Source: Sideroxydans sp. CL21
GTDB taxonomy: Bacteria > Pseudomonadota > Gammaproteobacteria > Burkholderiales > Gallionellaceae
DNA length: 64,000 nucleotides
Assembly (NCBI RefSeq): GCF_902459525.1
Contig: NZ_LR699166.1
Coordinates: 2,058,501-2,122,500, forward strand
Direction: 5' to 3'
The notes beneath the pieces were generated by a model that saw only the letters and a list, made by a program, of their open reading frames with translations, was not told the origin of the DNA and did no database searches. The position numbers were made by a program, and so were the translations under genes. This document shows, one piece after another, positions 35,586 through 46,761 of the stretch (its first letter is position 1; every line of letters starts with the position of its first letter).

Positions 35586-36983
35586 TCAGACCACGCCGGT
35601 GAGGTAGAACGCCGCGATGACGACGAATACCGCGGAGGTCTTGATGACGGTGATCGCGAAGATGTCCTTGTAGGAAACGCGGTGAGTCAGTCCCGTCACC
35701 GCCAGCAAAGTGATCACGGCTCCATTGTGCGGGAGCGTATCCATGCCGCCGCTGGCCATCGCGGCGACACGGTGGAAGACTTCGAGCGGAATGCCTGCCG
35801 CCTGGGCGTTCTGGATGAAGGTATCGGCCATGGCCGCGAGCGCGATGCTCATGCCGCCCGATGCCGAGCCGGTGATCCCGGCCAGGGAGGTGACGGTGAT
35901 TGCTTCATTGACCAGCGGATTGGGGATGGAAGTGAGCGCATTGGAGACGGAAAGAAAGCCCGGCAAGGCCGCGATCACGGCGCCGAAGCCGTATTCAGAA
36001 GCGGTATTCATCGAAGCCAGCAGCGCCCCACTGATGGCCGATTTCGAGCCTTCGGCGAACCTGGAGAATACCGCCTTGCCGGCAAAGACCAGCACGACGA
36101 GTATGCCGACCAGCAGCGCACCTTCCACTGCCCAGATAGCCGTGATCTTGGATATCTCCTGAACCACCGGTGCAGCCTTGCCGACGACCGACGGAATGAA
36201 GGAATGCGTTTTGCCATAGGCCGCCGGTATCGCGATGGTGAACACCTTGTTCATGACACCGACGAGGACAAGCGGCAAGATCGCGATCCAGGGATTGGCC
36301 AGCTTCTCGCGTTCGAAGGGTTCCGGTTCATTCACCAGATTGGTGCCGTAACCTTCGCCGGCTGCCGCAGCCTGGCGACGGCGCCATTCGAGATAGGTGA
36401 GACCGCTGATCAGAATGAAGACGGCACCGATGGTACCGAGCCACGGCGCGGCATAGATGTCGGTCTTGAAGAACGTGGTCGGGATGATGTTCTGTATCTG
36501 CGGTGTGCCCGGCAGCGAATCCATGGTGAACGTGAAAGCGCCGAGTGCGATCGTACCGGGGATCAATCGCTTCGGTATGTCGCTTTGCCTGAACATTTCG
36601 GCTGCGAAAGGATAGACCGCAAAGACCACGACAAACAGGGAGACGCCACCGTAGGTCAGGATGGCGCAAACGGTGACGATGGACAATATGGCCCGTTCGC
36701 GCCCGACGATCCTGATGATGGCAGAGACGATGGATTTGGAGAAACCGGACAGTTCGATCACTTTGCCGAAGATGGCCCCAAGCAGGAAGACGGGGAAATA
36801 CAGTTTGACGAATCCGACCATCTTGTCCATGAACAGGCCGGTGAACATCGGCGCGACCAGCGTTGGATCGGTCAGCAGCACAGCACCGAGCGCGGCAACG
36901 GGAGCGAAAAGAATGACGCTGTAGCCGCGATAGGCGACAAACATCAGAAAGCACAAGGCTGCAAGTACGATGATGAAGTCCAT
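35586..36983 (-). CDS. GntP-family organic acid permease
   Basis: A 465-aa polytopic inner-membrane protein, about 12 helices. It has the GntP-type pattern: [49 protein letters not shown] and [16 protein letters not shown]. The family imports gluconate and other hydroxy acids; relatives import D-3-hydroxybutyrate. Co-location with a CoA-transferase and acetoacetate genes suggests a short-chain hydroxy or keto acid. GGGAGAG lies six bases before the ATG. Confidence 0.88.
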   Translation of the reverse strand: MDFIIVLAALCFLMFVAYRGYSVILFAPVAALGAVLLTDPTLVAPMFTGLFMDKMVGFVKLYFPVFLLGAIFGKVIELSGFSKSIVSAIIRIVGRERAILSIVTVCAILTYGGVSLFVVVFAVYPFAAEMFRQSDIPKRLIPGTIALGAFTFTMDSLPGTPQIQNIIPTTFFKTDIYAAPWLGTIGAVFILISGLTYLEWRRRQAAAAGEGYGTNLVNEPEPFEREKLANPWIAILPLVLVGVMNKVFTIAIPAAYGKTHSFIPSVVGKAAPVVQEISKITAIWAVEGALLVGILVVLVFAGKAVFSRFAEGSKSAISGALLASMNTASEYGFGAVIAALPGFLSVSNALTSIPNPLVNEAITVTSLAGITGSASGGMSIALAAMADTFIQNAQAAGIPLEVFHRVAAMASGGMDTLPHNGAVITLLAVTGLTHRVSYKDIFAITVIKTSAVFVVIAAFYLTGVV

Positions 36984-37261
36984 GAATCACTCTCCCATGG
37001 TTGTTGTCGGTAATTTCGCGTTTGAAGTCGGCGACACGTGTCGTCGTTATGGAAACTGCCATGTCTTTATGGCTGGCAATCCGCTCAGCATGATCTGTTT
37101 TCGAGACCTGCGTCGACGATGCCCAGTGCCGGAATCGTAATGGGCTATGTCTGATGACGGTAGTCAGAAGGTTCTAATCAGCGCGTAGGAAAAAACTGAC
37201 ATGACGTGCTTATGTGCCTGATAGCCCGGTCAACTGCCGTTCCGGGATAGCCTGCAGCGGC

Positions 37262-37891
37262 TCAGACGATTTCATTGCGCAACGCGAACTTGGCGAGTTC
37301 GGCATTGCTTTTGACGCCAATCTTCTCAAGTATGCGGGTGCGATAGGTACTGACCGTCTTGACGCTGATGTTCAGGCGTTCGCCGATCTCGGTCAGCGAG
37401 ATTCCGTTGGCGATCATTCTCATGATCTCGAATTCGCGGGTCGAGAGCTTCTGGTGGGTTGGGCGGTCGTCTTTTCCGCTGAATTGCATCAGCATGAGTT
37501 CGGTTCCCCGGTTGGTCAGGTAGCGGCCGCCTGCGGCGATCTTCCTGATCGCCCCGATCAATTCGGCAGGCTCGGCATCCTTGGACAGATAGCCGTTGGC
37601 TCCGGCCTTCATGGCGACCACGGCGTACTGCTCTTCGGAATACATCGAAAGGATCAGTACCGGTAATTGGGGGAATTCGATGCGCAGCGATTCGAGGGCT
37701 TCCAGGCCGCTACGGCCTGCCATGCTGACGTCCATCAGGACGAGGTCAAGTTCATGTTTGCGGATCTTGTCCAGTGCGTCTGTGCTGTTGGACGCCTCAT
37801 CGACGACAGAGATGTCGTTTTCATCGGAGAAAAGACGCTTGAGCCCCGAGCGAAAGATAGTGTGGTCATCCACGATGAGTACTCTGATCAT
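37262..37891 (-). CDS. NarL/LuxR-type response regulator
   Basis: 209 aa. The receiver domain has the Asp pair after LIVDDH and phospho-acceptor Asp54 (LVLMDVSMAGR), with the conserved Lys in YLSKDAEP. The C-terminal LuxR-type HTH reads LSTREFEIMRMIANGISLTE and IGERLNISVKTVSTYRTRIL. AAGGAG lies nine bases before the ATG. The kinase gene ends 1 bp upstream, so they are a cognate pair. Position between thiolase/PhaB genes and the GntP permease suggests control of this acid-use locus. Confidence 0.93.
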   Translation of the reverse strand: MIRVLIVDDHTIFRSGLKRLFSDENDISVVDEASNSTDALDKIRKHELDLVLMDVSMAGRSGLEALESLRIEFPQLPVLILSMYSEEQYAVVAMKAGANGYLSKDAEPAELIGAIRKIAAGGRYLTNRGTELMLMQFSGKDDRPTHQKLSTREFEIMRMIANGISLTEIGERLNISVKTVSTYRTRILEKIGVKSNAELAKFALRNEIV

Positions 37892-37892
37892 G

Positions 37893-38951
37893 TCATTGAA
37901 CTCCTTGATGCACTAAGGGAGCAAACAGGCAAAGCCGGGTACCTCCTCCCGGATTGGACCCGATCTCCAGGGTCCCGCCAATCTCTCTGGCTCTTTCCGA
38001 CATGCCAAGGAGACCGATGGGTGTCATTGTTTGTGACTCCATGTCGATACCTCGACCGTTATCGACGATCTCCATTCGGAAATCGTCATCGTTGAATTCC
38101 AGGCGTATGAAGACGGAAGTGGCGTCGGCGTGACGCGCGATGTTGGTCAACGCTTCCTGAAAGATCCGGTAGATGGCGATATTTCGTTTGGGAGAGAGTT
38201 TGGTTGTAACTTCGCAGGGAGCCATGCAGGTGGCGATGTTGTAGCGATTGGAAAATACGGCGATCTCTTTCTCGATCGCGGCCACGAGACCGATATGGTC
38301 AAGCGCGCTGGGCCTGAGTTCCTCCGATATTTCCCTGACCGTATTGATCGTATCCTGGGTCAGTGCGAGCAGGCCGTGGGTGATCTCCTGCACTTCGGGC
38401 GAATCGACCCTGCGCATGATCCTGCTGACATCCATCTTGATGGAAGTCAGCATGCCTCCAAGCACGTCGTGGAGGTCGCGGGCGAATTTGGCACGCTGCT
38501 CTTCGCGCAATCTGTTGATATTCGCCGCAAGCTCCTGCAACTGGGCCTTGGAGCGAATCAGCTCCTCGTCTCTTTTCAAACGCTCGGTGACATCGACCCC
38601 TATACCGACAATGGCAGGGCGTCCCTTGTAGTCCATCCGCGTGCCGTGCACTTCGATCAGTATGACGCGGCCGTCTTTATGCACAAGACGTGTAACGAAC
38701 CTCAGGCTTTTCAGGTCACCGTTGATGCGGCGCCAATAGAGCGCCATCAATTCGTCGAGAAAACCGGGATCCACGAACTCGCGCAGGTGCCCTCCGATCA
38801 TTTCTTCCGGCGTCCTTCCTATCATTTCCGCCCAGGTGGCATTTGCATAGGCAAAGTGCTCATCCTGTAGCACGTAGATACCCGCCAATGATTGTTCGAC
38901 AATGGCGCGAAACGGTATTGAAGGAAAAAATTGGTCTTCTTGATCAATCAT
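37893..38951 (-). CDS. Cytoplasmic PAS sensor histidine kinase, NarX/DegS type
   Basis: 352 aa without membrane segments. A PAS domain (about 13-125, ending GVDVTERLKRDEELI) precedes a HisKA_3 dimerisation region with His161 in FARDLHDVLGGMLTSIK and a HATPase domain (N box EALTNIARHADA, DNGRGID, PIGLLGMSERAREIGG). The ATG at 38951 follows AAAGGAACGGCCC and is preferred over a TTG 33 bp upstream. With no periplasmic part, it should sense an internal signal such as redox, a small ligand or a metabolite. It lies 54 bp after the thiolase gene. Confidence 0.92.
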   Translation of the reverse strand: MIDQEDQFFPSIPFRAIVEQSLAGIYVLQDEHFAYANATWAEMIGRTPEEMIGGHLREFVDPGFLDELMALYWRRINGDLKSLRFVTRLVHKDGRVILIEVHGTRMDYKGRPAIVGIGVDVTERLKRDEELIRSKAQLQELAANINRLREEQRAKFARDLHDVLGGMLTSIKMDVSRIMRRVDSPEVQEITHGLLALTQDTINTVREISEELRPSALDHIGLVAAIEKEIAVFSNRYNIATCMAPCEVTTKLSPKRNIAIYRIFQEALTNIARHADATSVFIRLEFNDDDFRMEIVDNGRGIDMESQTMTPIGLLGMSERAREIGGTLEIGSNPGGGTRLCLFAPLVHQGVQ

Positions 38952-39005
38952 GGGCCGTTCCTTTGAGCGCAGGAATGGATGCAAAGTCGAGTATGCAGGG
39001 CGTAC

Positions 39006-40187
39006 TCAATACCTTTCAAAAATCACTGCAAAGCCCTGGCCACCCCCGATGCACATGGTCACCAGGGCGTAGCGCCCGCCGGTGCGCTGCAATTCGTAAA
39101 TGGCCTTGGTTGCAAGGAATGCCCCCGAGCAGCCAACCGGATGACCCAGTGCGATCGCGCCGCCGTTCGGATTGACCTTGTCCGGGTCGAAATCGAGTCC
39201 GCGCGCAACCGCGATGGCCTGCGCCGCAAAGGCTTCGTTGCTCTCGATCACATCCATCTGGGCAAGCGTGAGTCCGCCTTTCTTCAGCGCCAGTCTGGTT
39301 GCAGGGATGGGGCCTTCTCCCATGATCTCGTTGGACACACCGGCCACGGCATAAGACACGAGCCGCGCCATCGGTTTGTGCCCTGCCGCGCCCGCCACTG
39401 CGGCATCGGCAAGCACCAGGAAAGCGGCGCCATCGTTGATGCCCGAGGCATTGCCCGCGGTCACGGAGCCATCCTTCTTGAACACGGGTTTCATCTTGGC
39501 CAGCGTCTCCATCGTCGTGCCGGGCCTCACATGTTCATCGGTGTCGAAGACCACCTCGCCCTTGCGGGTCTGCTTGACGATGGGAACGATCTGCGAACCG
39601 AAACGGCCTTCGGCAATCGCCGCAGTGGCACGGCGGTGCGACTCGACAGCAAGTGCGTCCTGCTCCTCGCGCGTGATGCCCCACTTGGTAACGAGATTTT
39701 CGGCGGTGATGCCCATGTGGCCCACGCCAAACGGGTCGGTCAGCGTTGCAACCATGGTGTCGATCAGATGGGTGTCGCCCATGCGCGCACCGGTGCGCAT
39801 CGCACTGGACAGGTAACCGCCACGGCTCATCACTTCGACGCCGCCGCCTATGCCATAGTCGCAATCGCCGAGCAGAATGTTCTGCGCGGTCGTCACGATA
39901 GCCTGCAGGCCGGACGAGCACAGGCGGTTCACCGACATGGCGACCGACTCCATCGGCAGCCCGGCCTGGATCGCCGCCACGCGGGCGACGTAGGCGAACC
40001 GGCTTTCGGTGGGAATGGTGTTGCCGACTGTCACGTAGTTGATTGCTTTCGGATCGACTCCGGAACGCGCCACCGATTCCTTCATCACGGTGCCTGCCAG
40101 TTCGGCCGGTTCGATATCGGCCAGGGAGCCGCCATAAGTACCGATGGCGGAACGGACTGCGCTAAGGATCACGACTTCTTTGCTCAT
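39006..40187 (-). CDS. Acetyl-CoA C-acetyltransferase (beta-ketothiolase)
   Basis: 393 aa thiolase II. Signature regions: the nucleophilic Cys in MSVNRLCSSGLQAI, the NEAFAAQ motif, GGAIALGHPVGCSGA and the C-terminal VTMCIGGGQGFAVIFER. Works in either direction: condensing two acetyl-CoA or splitting acetoacetyl-CoA. Next to PhaB and acetoacetate-activating enzymes it probably splits acetoacetyl-CoA during growth on ketone bodies, though PHB synthesis is possible. The ATG at 40187 is preferred over GTG at 40199. PhaA/BktB naming is not settled. Confidence 0.95.
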   Translation of the reverse strand: MSKEVVILSAVRSAIGTYGGSLADIEPAELAGTVMKESVARSGVDPKAINYVTVGNTIPTESRFAYVARVAAIQAGLPMESVAMSVNRLCSSGLQAIVTTAQNILLGDCDYGIGGGVEVMSRGGYLSSAMRTGARMGDTHLIDTMVATLTDPFGVGHMGITAENLVTKWGITREEQDALAVESHRRATAAIAEGRFGSQIVPIVKQTRKGEVVFDTDEHVRPGTTMETLAKMKPVFKKDGSVTAGNASGINDGAAFLVLADAAVAGAAGHKPMARLVSYAVAGVSNEIMGEGPIPATRLALKKGGLTLAQMDVIESNEAFAAQAIAVARGLDFDPDKVNPNGGAIALGHPVGCSGAFLATKAIYELQRTGGRYALVTMCIGGGQGFAVIFERY

Positions 40188-40229
40188 TTGTAAACTCACC
40201 CGATCTAAAAAAACAATAAGAAATTCTTT

Positions 40230-40973
40230 TCAGTACATGTGCAGACCGCCATTGATGGCGATGTTGGCACCGGTGATGAAAGCCGCATCATCCGAAGCAA
40301 GATAAGACACCAGTTTGGCGATCTCTTCCGGCTTGCCCAGCCGTCCTACCGGAATGGTAGAAACGATCTGGTCGAGTATCTCCGGCTTGATCGCCATGAG
40401 CATCTCGGTGCCGATATAGCCGGGCGAGATGGTATTGACGGTAATACCCTTGGCGGCAGTTTCTTGTGCCAGCGCTTTAGTGAAACCATGCATTCCCGCT
40501 TTTGCGGCAGAATAATTGGTCTGTCCGAACTGGCCTTTTTGACCGTTGACGGAGGACATGTTGATGATACGGCCCCAGCCTTCTGCCAGCATATCATCCA
40601 CTACCTGGCGCGTAACATTAAACACGCTGTTGAGATTGACGTTAAGCACATCCATCCAGTTTTCCAGCGGCATTTTCCTGAACACACCGTCTTTGGTGAT
40701 GCCGGCATTATTTATCAGCACGCTCACGGGACCAATGTCTGTCTTTATTTTTGCCATCATGACCACGACGGAATCATAATCTGAAACATCGCCCTCTGCG
40801 ATATGCACATCTCTGCCGGCAGCACGCTCGGAGATCTGCCAGGAATGAGCCCGTTCCTTCTCTGCCGCGATGTAATTGGCCACCACCACAAAACCGTCGG
40901 CAAAAAGCTGTCTGCAGATGCTGCTGCCGATGCCGCCTGTGCCGCCCGTTACCAATGCAATACGTTTGTTCAT
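40230..40973 (-). CDS. phaB: Acetoacetyl-CoA reductase, NADPH-type short-chain dehydrogenase
   Basis: 247 aa SDR. Cofactor loop TGGTGGIG at the N-terminus, INNAGITKDGVF, catalytic Ser-Tyr-Lys in MSSVNGQKGQFGQTNYSAAK, and PGYIGTEML. The stretch RIINMSSVNGQKGQFGQTNY is typical of PhaB. It interconverts acetoacetyl-CoA and (R)-3-hydroxybutyryl-CoA. A GGAGGG lies nine bases before the ATG. It is the first gene of a minus-strand run (phaB, thiolase, kinase, regulator). No PHA synthase gene is visible in the window. Confidence 0.93.
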   Translation of the reverse strand: MNKRIALVTGGTGGIGSSICRQLFADGFVVVANYIAAEKERAHSWQISERAAGRDVHIAEGDVSDYDSVVVMMAKIKTDIGPVSVLINNAGITKDGVFRKMPLENWMDVLNVNLNSVFNVTRQVVDDMLAEGWGRIINMSSVNGQKGQFGQTNYSAAKAGMHGFTKALAQETAAKGITVNTISPGYIGTEMLMAIKPEILDQIVSTIPVGRLGKPEEIAKLVSYLASDDAAFITGANIAINGGLHMY

Positions 40974-41162
40974 GTCGCGTTCCCTCCGGCCTTCTTGTCT
41001 ATAGATGCGCCTTCACGGCTGATGTCTTCTTCACGATCAGCCTGTCGGGCAGTACCTCTGATCAGTCCGCAATTAAAGACCTCTTCCGCATTGAGGAATC
41101 CATTTTGGTGGCATCCCTGTCACAGTGGAATTAATATGCTGGAGCATTGCCGGGCGACTCTC

Positions 41163-41192
41163 TGTAGGAAGAGTCTTGTTGTCTTGTAGGAA
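41163..41192. promoter_or_regulatory. Phased direct repeats in the phaB/atoE divergent region
   Basis: TGTAGGAA occurs at 41163-41170 and 41185-41192, with similar flanks (CTGTAGGAAGAGTC and TTGTAGGAATGTTC). The 22-bp spacing is two helical turns, placing both copies on the same DNA face. The repeats lie in a 379-bp gap between the divergent phaB and atoE genes, in a place suited to a regulator binding site. The best candidate is the NarL-type regulator encoded at 37262-37891, but that link is inferred. The rest of the gap shows only the phaB and atoE ribosome sites. Confidence 0.45.
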
Positions 41193-41352
41193 TGTTCTGA
41201 AAATGTGGTTCAGATAGAGCGAGCGCAATCTGAATCCATTATGCATGGTAGATTCTGCGGATATCAGTTCAGGAAAGAGCAGTTCTAGTCAGATGTTGGT
41301 GGATTATTTTTAAAAGCTTGAATCTTAACTTGGTGAACGAGGGAGTAAAAAA

Positions 41353-42768
41353 ATGAATAAAAAAAGTTCTCAGGCAATTGCAGGTCAGGAAAAGGAAGGC
41401 GCTATCGCAAGAATGGGCATCAGTCTGGCCAACTGGAGTGAAAGATGGTTTCCGGACGCCTTTGTCTTTGCCGCGCTGGCTGTGGTCATCGTCAGTCTCG
41501 GCGCGCTGGCAATGGGCAGGACCCCTTCCCAAGTCTCGGTTGATTTTGGCAAATCCTTCTGGAACCTTATTCCCTTCACCATGCAAATGGCCTTCGTCGT
41601 GATCGGCGGCTATGTAGTGGCGGTGTCGAAACCGGTACAAAAGCTGATCGTCGTGCTGGCCAGGTTTCCGAAGACTCCCAAGGGTGCCGTTGCCTATGTT
41701 GGTTTCATGGCGATGCTCACTTCATTGCTGAGCTGGGGTTTCAGCCTGATCTTTTCAGGCATCCTGATGCGCGAAATCTGCAAGCGTCTGGACGGGGTGG
41801 ATTATCGCGCGATCAGCGCAGCAGGCTTTCTCGGCCTCGGCACGGTGTGGGCGCTAGGCTTGTCATCTTCCGCAGCATTGATGATGGCTACGAAGGGATC
41901 CATTCCTCCGGCATTGCTCAAGATCAGCGGGGTGATCTCGCTCGAACAGACTTTGTTTACCTGGCAAAACCTGGTGATGATTCTTACGCCCATGGTGATT
42001 TCCACATGGATCTGCTATTCGTCTACCCCGGCCGCGCATTTGGCGAAGACCTTTGAGATGGCGGGCGTAAAACACCAAGAGTCCGAAGATATCGGGGTCG
42101 CAAAAACGCCCGGCGAGAACCTGGAATTCAGTCCTTTCCTGACGGTAGTACTTGTCGCCCTGGGCGTGCTCTATCTGGTGGACGTCTTTGCCACCAAGGG
42201 AGGGTTGGCCGCGCTGGATTTGAACACTTACAACTTCATGTTCATCATCGCCGGATTGCTGTTGCACTGGAGGCCTCGCGCTTTCTTGCGCGCCATCGCC
42301 AAAGCGGTACCCATGACCGGCGGCATCCTGATCCAGTTTCCGCTCTATGCCGGTATATTCGGAATATTGATGGGCTCCGGCATCAATGAGATTCTGGCGA
42401 AATTCTTTGTTTCCATCTCGACACAAGATACATTGGCTGCGGTTGTGGGGGTGTATTCGGCGATCCTGGGCTTGTTCCTGCCGTCCGGCGGTGGCAAGTG
42501 GGTAGTCGAAGCACCATATCTGCTGCAGGCAGCAACCGAACTCAAGGTCAACCTGGCATGGGTGGTGCAGTGCTATAACGCGTCCGAAGCTTTGCCGAAC
42601 TTCATCAATCCCTTCTTTATGCTGCCTTTGATGGGCTTGGTTGGCGTGAAGGCGCGCGAACTGGCCGGTTACACCATGTTGCAACTGATATTCCTGGCCC
42701 CCGTCACGATCTTCCTGTTGTGGTTGCTTTCCATGACCATGCCCTTTGTGGCTCCGATCCTGCCTTGA
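41353..42768 (+). CDS. atoE: Short-chain fatty acid transporter, AtoE family
   Basis: 471-aa polytopic membrane protein of the AtoE family. Typical stretches: WSERWFPDAFVFAALAVVIV, MLTSLLSWGFSLIFSG, LGLSSSAALMMAT and FLPSGGGKWVVEAPYLLQAA. Takes up acetoacetate and other short-chain acids. GAGGGAG precedes the ATG by seven bases. The gene is divergent from phaB and followed by acetoacetyl-CoA synthetase, which would trap imported acetoacetate. Confidence 0.92.
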   Translation: MNKKSSQAIAGQEKEGAIARMGISLANWSERWFPDAFVFAALAVVIVSLGALAMGRTPSQVSVDFGKSFWNLIPFTMQMAFVVIGGYVVAVSKPVQKLIVVLARFPKTPKGAVAYVGFMAMLTSLLSWGFSLIFSGILMREICKRLDGVDYRAISAAGFLGLGTVWALGLSSSAALMMATKGSIPPALLKISGVISLEQTLFTWQNLVMILTPMVISTWICYSSTPAAHLAKTFEMAGVKHQESEDIGVAKTPGENLEFSPFLTVVLVALGVLYLVDVFATKGGLAALDLNTYNFMFIIAGLLLHWRPRAFLRAIAKAVPMTGGILIQFPLYAGIFGILMGSGINEILAKFFVSISTQDTLAAVVGVYSAILGLFLPSGGGKWVVEAPYLLQAATELKVNLAWVVQCYNASEALPNFINPFFMLPLMGLVGVKARELAGYTMLQLIFLAPVTIFLLWLLSMTMPFVAPILP

Positions 42769-42913
42769 GTCCGGGACGGTTTTTCTTCAAGTAACGACAG
42801 TCGCCTCGTGTTCTGTGTGGCGGCTGTCAACATGAAGATGGAGTCTGAAATCCGAAAATTTGCAGTACTGCATCCATGATGAATTCAAAATTCGTTTCGA
42901 TATAAAAAACACC

Positions 42914-44884
<1,971 letters not shown>

Positions 44885-44939
44885 CCGGGCCGAGGTTGCA
44901 CGCGCAGGTTAATCTCTCCCGGCAGATCGCCAATCTGCA

Positions 44940-45365
44940 TCAGGGTTTATTCGGACACTTCGGCTTGATGCAATCGGCGTAGATATAGAGCGAATGATCG
45001 TGAACTGAATACCCACGGTCGGCAGCAGCTTTCTTTTGTCGCGACTCGATGGTCGCATCGTAGAACTCTTCTATCCTTCCGCATTGCAGGCACACGATGT
45101 GATCGTGATGCTTGCCTTCATTCAATTCAAACACCGACTTGTCGCCTTCAAAGTGGTGTCTTATCAGCAACCCGGCTTGCTCAAACTGGGTCAGCACCCG
45201 GTAAACCGTAGCCAACCCCACGTCGTCGCCGCTGGCCAGCAGTTTTTTATAGACATCCTCGGCACTTAAATGGCGCTCATTTCCGTTTCCAAACAGGTTT
45301 AACACCTTGAGACGCGGCAGGGTGGATTTCAGCCCGGCCGTCTTGAGATGAGTCAAATGATCCAT
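44940..45365 (-). CDS. fur: Ferric uptake regulator, Fur family
   Basis: 141 aa. Winged-helix N-terminus (STLPRLKVLNLFGNGNERHL, GLATVYRVLTQFEQAGLL) and a C-terminal dimerisation domain with the metal motif HHDHIVCLQCGRIEEF (CxxC) and a terminal CIKPKC (CX4C), the usual structural zinc cysteines. GGGGAG lies before the ATG. Divergent from an FTR1 iron-uptake operon with overlapping promoters and a Fur box, so it probably represses both that operon and itself under iron sufficiency. Confidence 0.93.
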   Translation of the reverse strand: MDHLTHLKTAGLKSTLPRLKVLNLFGNGNERHLSAEDVYKKLLASGDDVGLATVYRVLTQFEQAGLLIRHHFEGDKSVFELNEGKHHDHIVCLQCGRIEEFYDATIESRQKKAAADRGYSVHDHSLYIYADCIKPKCPNKP

Positions 45366-45398
45366 GGTGAAACTCCCCGCTTTCTGTGAATGTTGAAA

Positions 45399-45427
45399 AT
45401 AATATATGAATGCAGTTGCAAATGCAA
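45399..45427 (-). promoter_or_regulatory. Sigma70 promoter of fur
   Basis: On the minus strand TTGCAT (complement of 45422-45427) is followed by 17 bp and TATTAT (complement of 45399-45404), five of six matching the -10 consensus. It overlaps the -35 region of the opposing iron-uptake promoter. Confidence 0.6.
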
Positions 45428-45444
45428 ATGAGAATGATTACTAT
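45416..45444 (+). promoter_or_regulatory. Iron-uptake operon promoter with Fur box over the -10
   Basis: TTGCAA (45416-45421), 17 bp, TACTAT (45439-45444) form a sigma70-type promoter. The Fur box TGAGAATGATTACTA at 45429-45443 matches the 7-1-7 consensus TGATAATNATTATCA at 12 of 14 positions and overlaps the -10, the position for repression by iron-loaded Fur. Confidence 0.72.
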
Positions 45445-45484
45445 TACCATCAGCTGATTCATATTCCCAACTAAAGGAACAATT

Positions 45485-45841
45485 ATGCGGATTCCATTTT
45501 TACTACCAATTATGCTGGTCGGCGCATGTGCCATAAACAGCTTTGCGCTTGCTGCAGATGAAGCACCAACCGTGCTGACGATCCGCGACGGCAAGTTCGA
45601 ACCGAACCAGCTGGTACTCCCGTCCGGCGTCAAGTTGAAATTGTTAGTCCGCAATCTGAATGCTATTCCGGCCGAGTTCGAAAGCTATGACCTTTCGCGC
45701 GAGGTTGTTGTGCCGGGTCATGGAGAAGCGACGATTTATATCGGGCCGATGGATCCGGGAAGCTACCAGTTCTTTAATGACTTCGACCACGAAATGCAAG
45801 GTTCGATTATGGCGAAACCCGCCGTCAGAAAGGAGAACTGA
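45485..45841 (+). CDS. Periplasmic cupredoxin-like protein of the FTR1 iron-uptake system
   Basis: 118 aa. Signal peptide to about residue 23 (INSFALAADE). The mature part is a single cupredoxin domain: TIRDGKFEPNQLVLPSG, LNAIPAEFESYDL, GEATIYIGPMDPGSYQFFNDF. Its copper ligands are not fully the classic Cys/His set, so it may bind iron or copper without being an active oxidase. Such proteins pair with FTR1 (Bordetella FtrB, EfeO-like). FTR1 starts 2 bp after its stop, with AAAGGAG in between. Confidence 0.85.
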   Translation: MRIPFLLPIMLVGACAINSFALAADEAPTVLTIRDGKFEPNQLVLPSGVKLKLLVRNLNAIPAEFESYDLSREVVVPGHGEATIYIGPMDPGSYQFFNDFDHEMQGSIMAKPAVRKEN

Positions 45842-45843
45842 AC

Positions 45844-46680
45844 ATGCTTGCAACGGCAGTCATCATGTTTCGCGAAGTGTTGGAAGCGGCGCTCATCATT
45901 GCAATCGTGCTTGGCGCGAGTCGAGGGATTCCCGGTCGGGGTCGCTGGGTAATCGGTGGTGTCGCACTGGGTTTGCTCGGTGCATCCATTGTTGCAATCC
46001 TGGCCAATGTTGCTTCTTCGGAGTTTTCCGGTAATGGACAAGCAATTCTCAACGCGGCGATTCTGCTAAGTGCTGTAGTCATGCTTACATGGCATAACGT
46101 ATGGATGAGCTCCAACGCCCGGCAATTTTCAACTGACATAAAAGAAGTCGGTTCAGCCGTTCAATCCGGTCAACGTCCTCTGGCGGCATTAATGGTCATC
46201 ACAATGGTAGCGGTGATGCGCGAAGGATCCGAAGCGGTGCTCTTTCTTTGGGCCATTGCCACCAGCGGCGAGCAAAGCTTGAATATGGTTATGGGTGGTC
46301 TTGGAGGCGTGGTCGCTGGCGTTATGGCAGGGCTGTTGCTGTACCTCGGCTTGTTGCGCATCCCCGTCCGGCATTTCTTTTCAATCACGAGCTGGCTGAT
46401 CCTTCTCCTTGCAGCCGGGCTTTCAGCACAAGCGGCTGCCTTCCTGAATCAGGTCGGCCTGTTGCCGGCATTGGGAAACGGGCTATGGAACACTTCAAAC
46501 ATACTGAGCCAAACCAGCCTGCTCGGGCAGCTGTTGCATATTCTGGTGGGCTACATTGCCCGTCCGTCAGGCATTGAGGTCGTGTTCTATGTCGGCACAT
46601 TCCTGACGATCCTGATTCTGATGCGTTTGTCTGGAAAAAAACGAAGTGAACAGGTAAAGGCCGCTGAAAATCCAGGTTAA
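45844..46680 (+). CDS. FTR1-family high-affinity iron permease
   Basis: 278-aa polytopic protein with about seven membrane helices. Both iron-binding REXXE motifs of the FTR1/EfeU family are present: REVLE at 10-14 and REGSE at 126-130. The helices carrying them are typical (FREVLEAALIIAIVLGAS, MVAVMREGSEAVLFLWAI). It imports ferric iron after oxidation of ferrous iron. No polyferredoxin (FtrD) or P19-type (FtrA) gene follows; an outer-membrane barrel gene is next. Confidence 0.93.
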   Translation: MLATAVIMFREVLEAALIIAIVLGASRGIPGRGRWVIGGVALGLLGASIVAILANVASSEFSGNGQAILNAAILLSAVVMLTWHNVWMSSNARQFSTDIKEVGSAVQSGQRPLAALMVITMVAVMREGSEAVLFLWAIATSGEQSLNMVMGGLGGVVAGVMAGLLLYLGLLRIPVRHFFSITSWLILLLAAGLSAQAAAFLNQVGLLPALGNGLWNTSNILSQTSLLGQLLHILVGYIARPSGIEVVFYVGTFLTILILMRLSGKKRSEQVKAAENPG

Positions 46681-46761
46681 TTCACAGATGTAATTCAAGC
46701 AATTTTATTCAAGGAATAGATTTCCTCATTAACCATACAGAATATGAATGGAAGAATATTT

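Noticed and set aside
44905-44945. Hairpin GCAGAT/ATCTGC between the acetoacetate ligase and fur genes
   Set aside because: Only six pairs with no U-tract; too weak to call.
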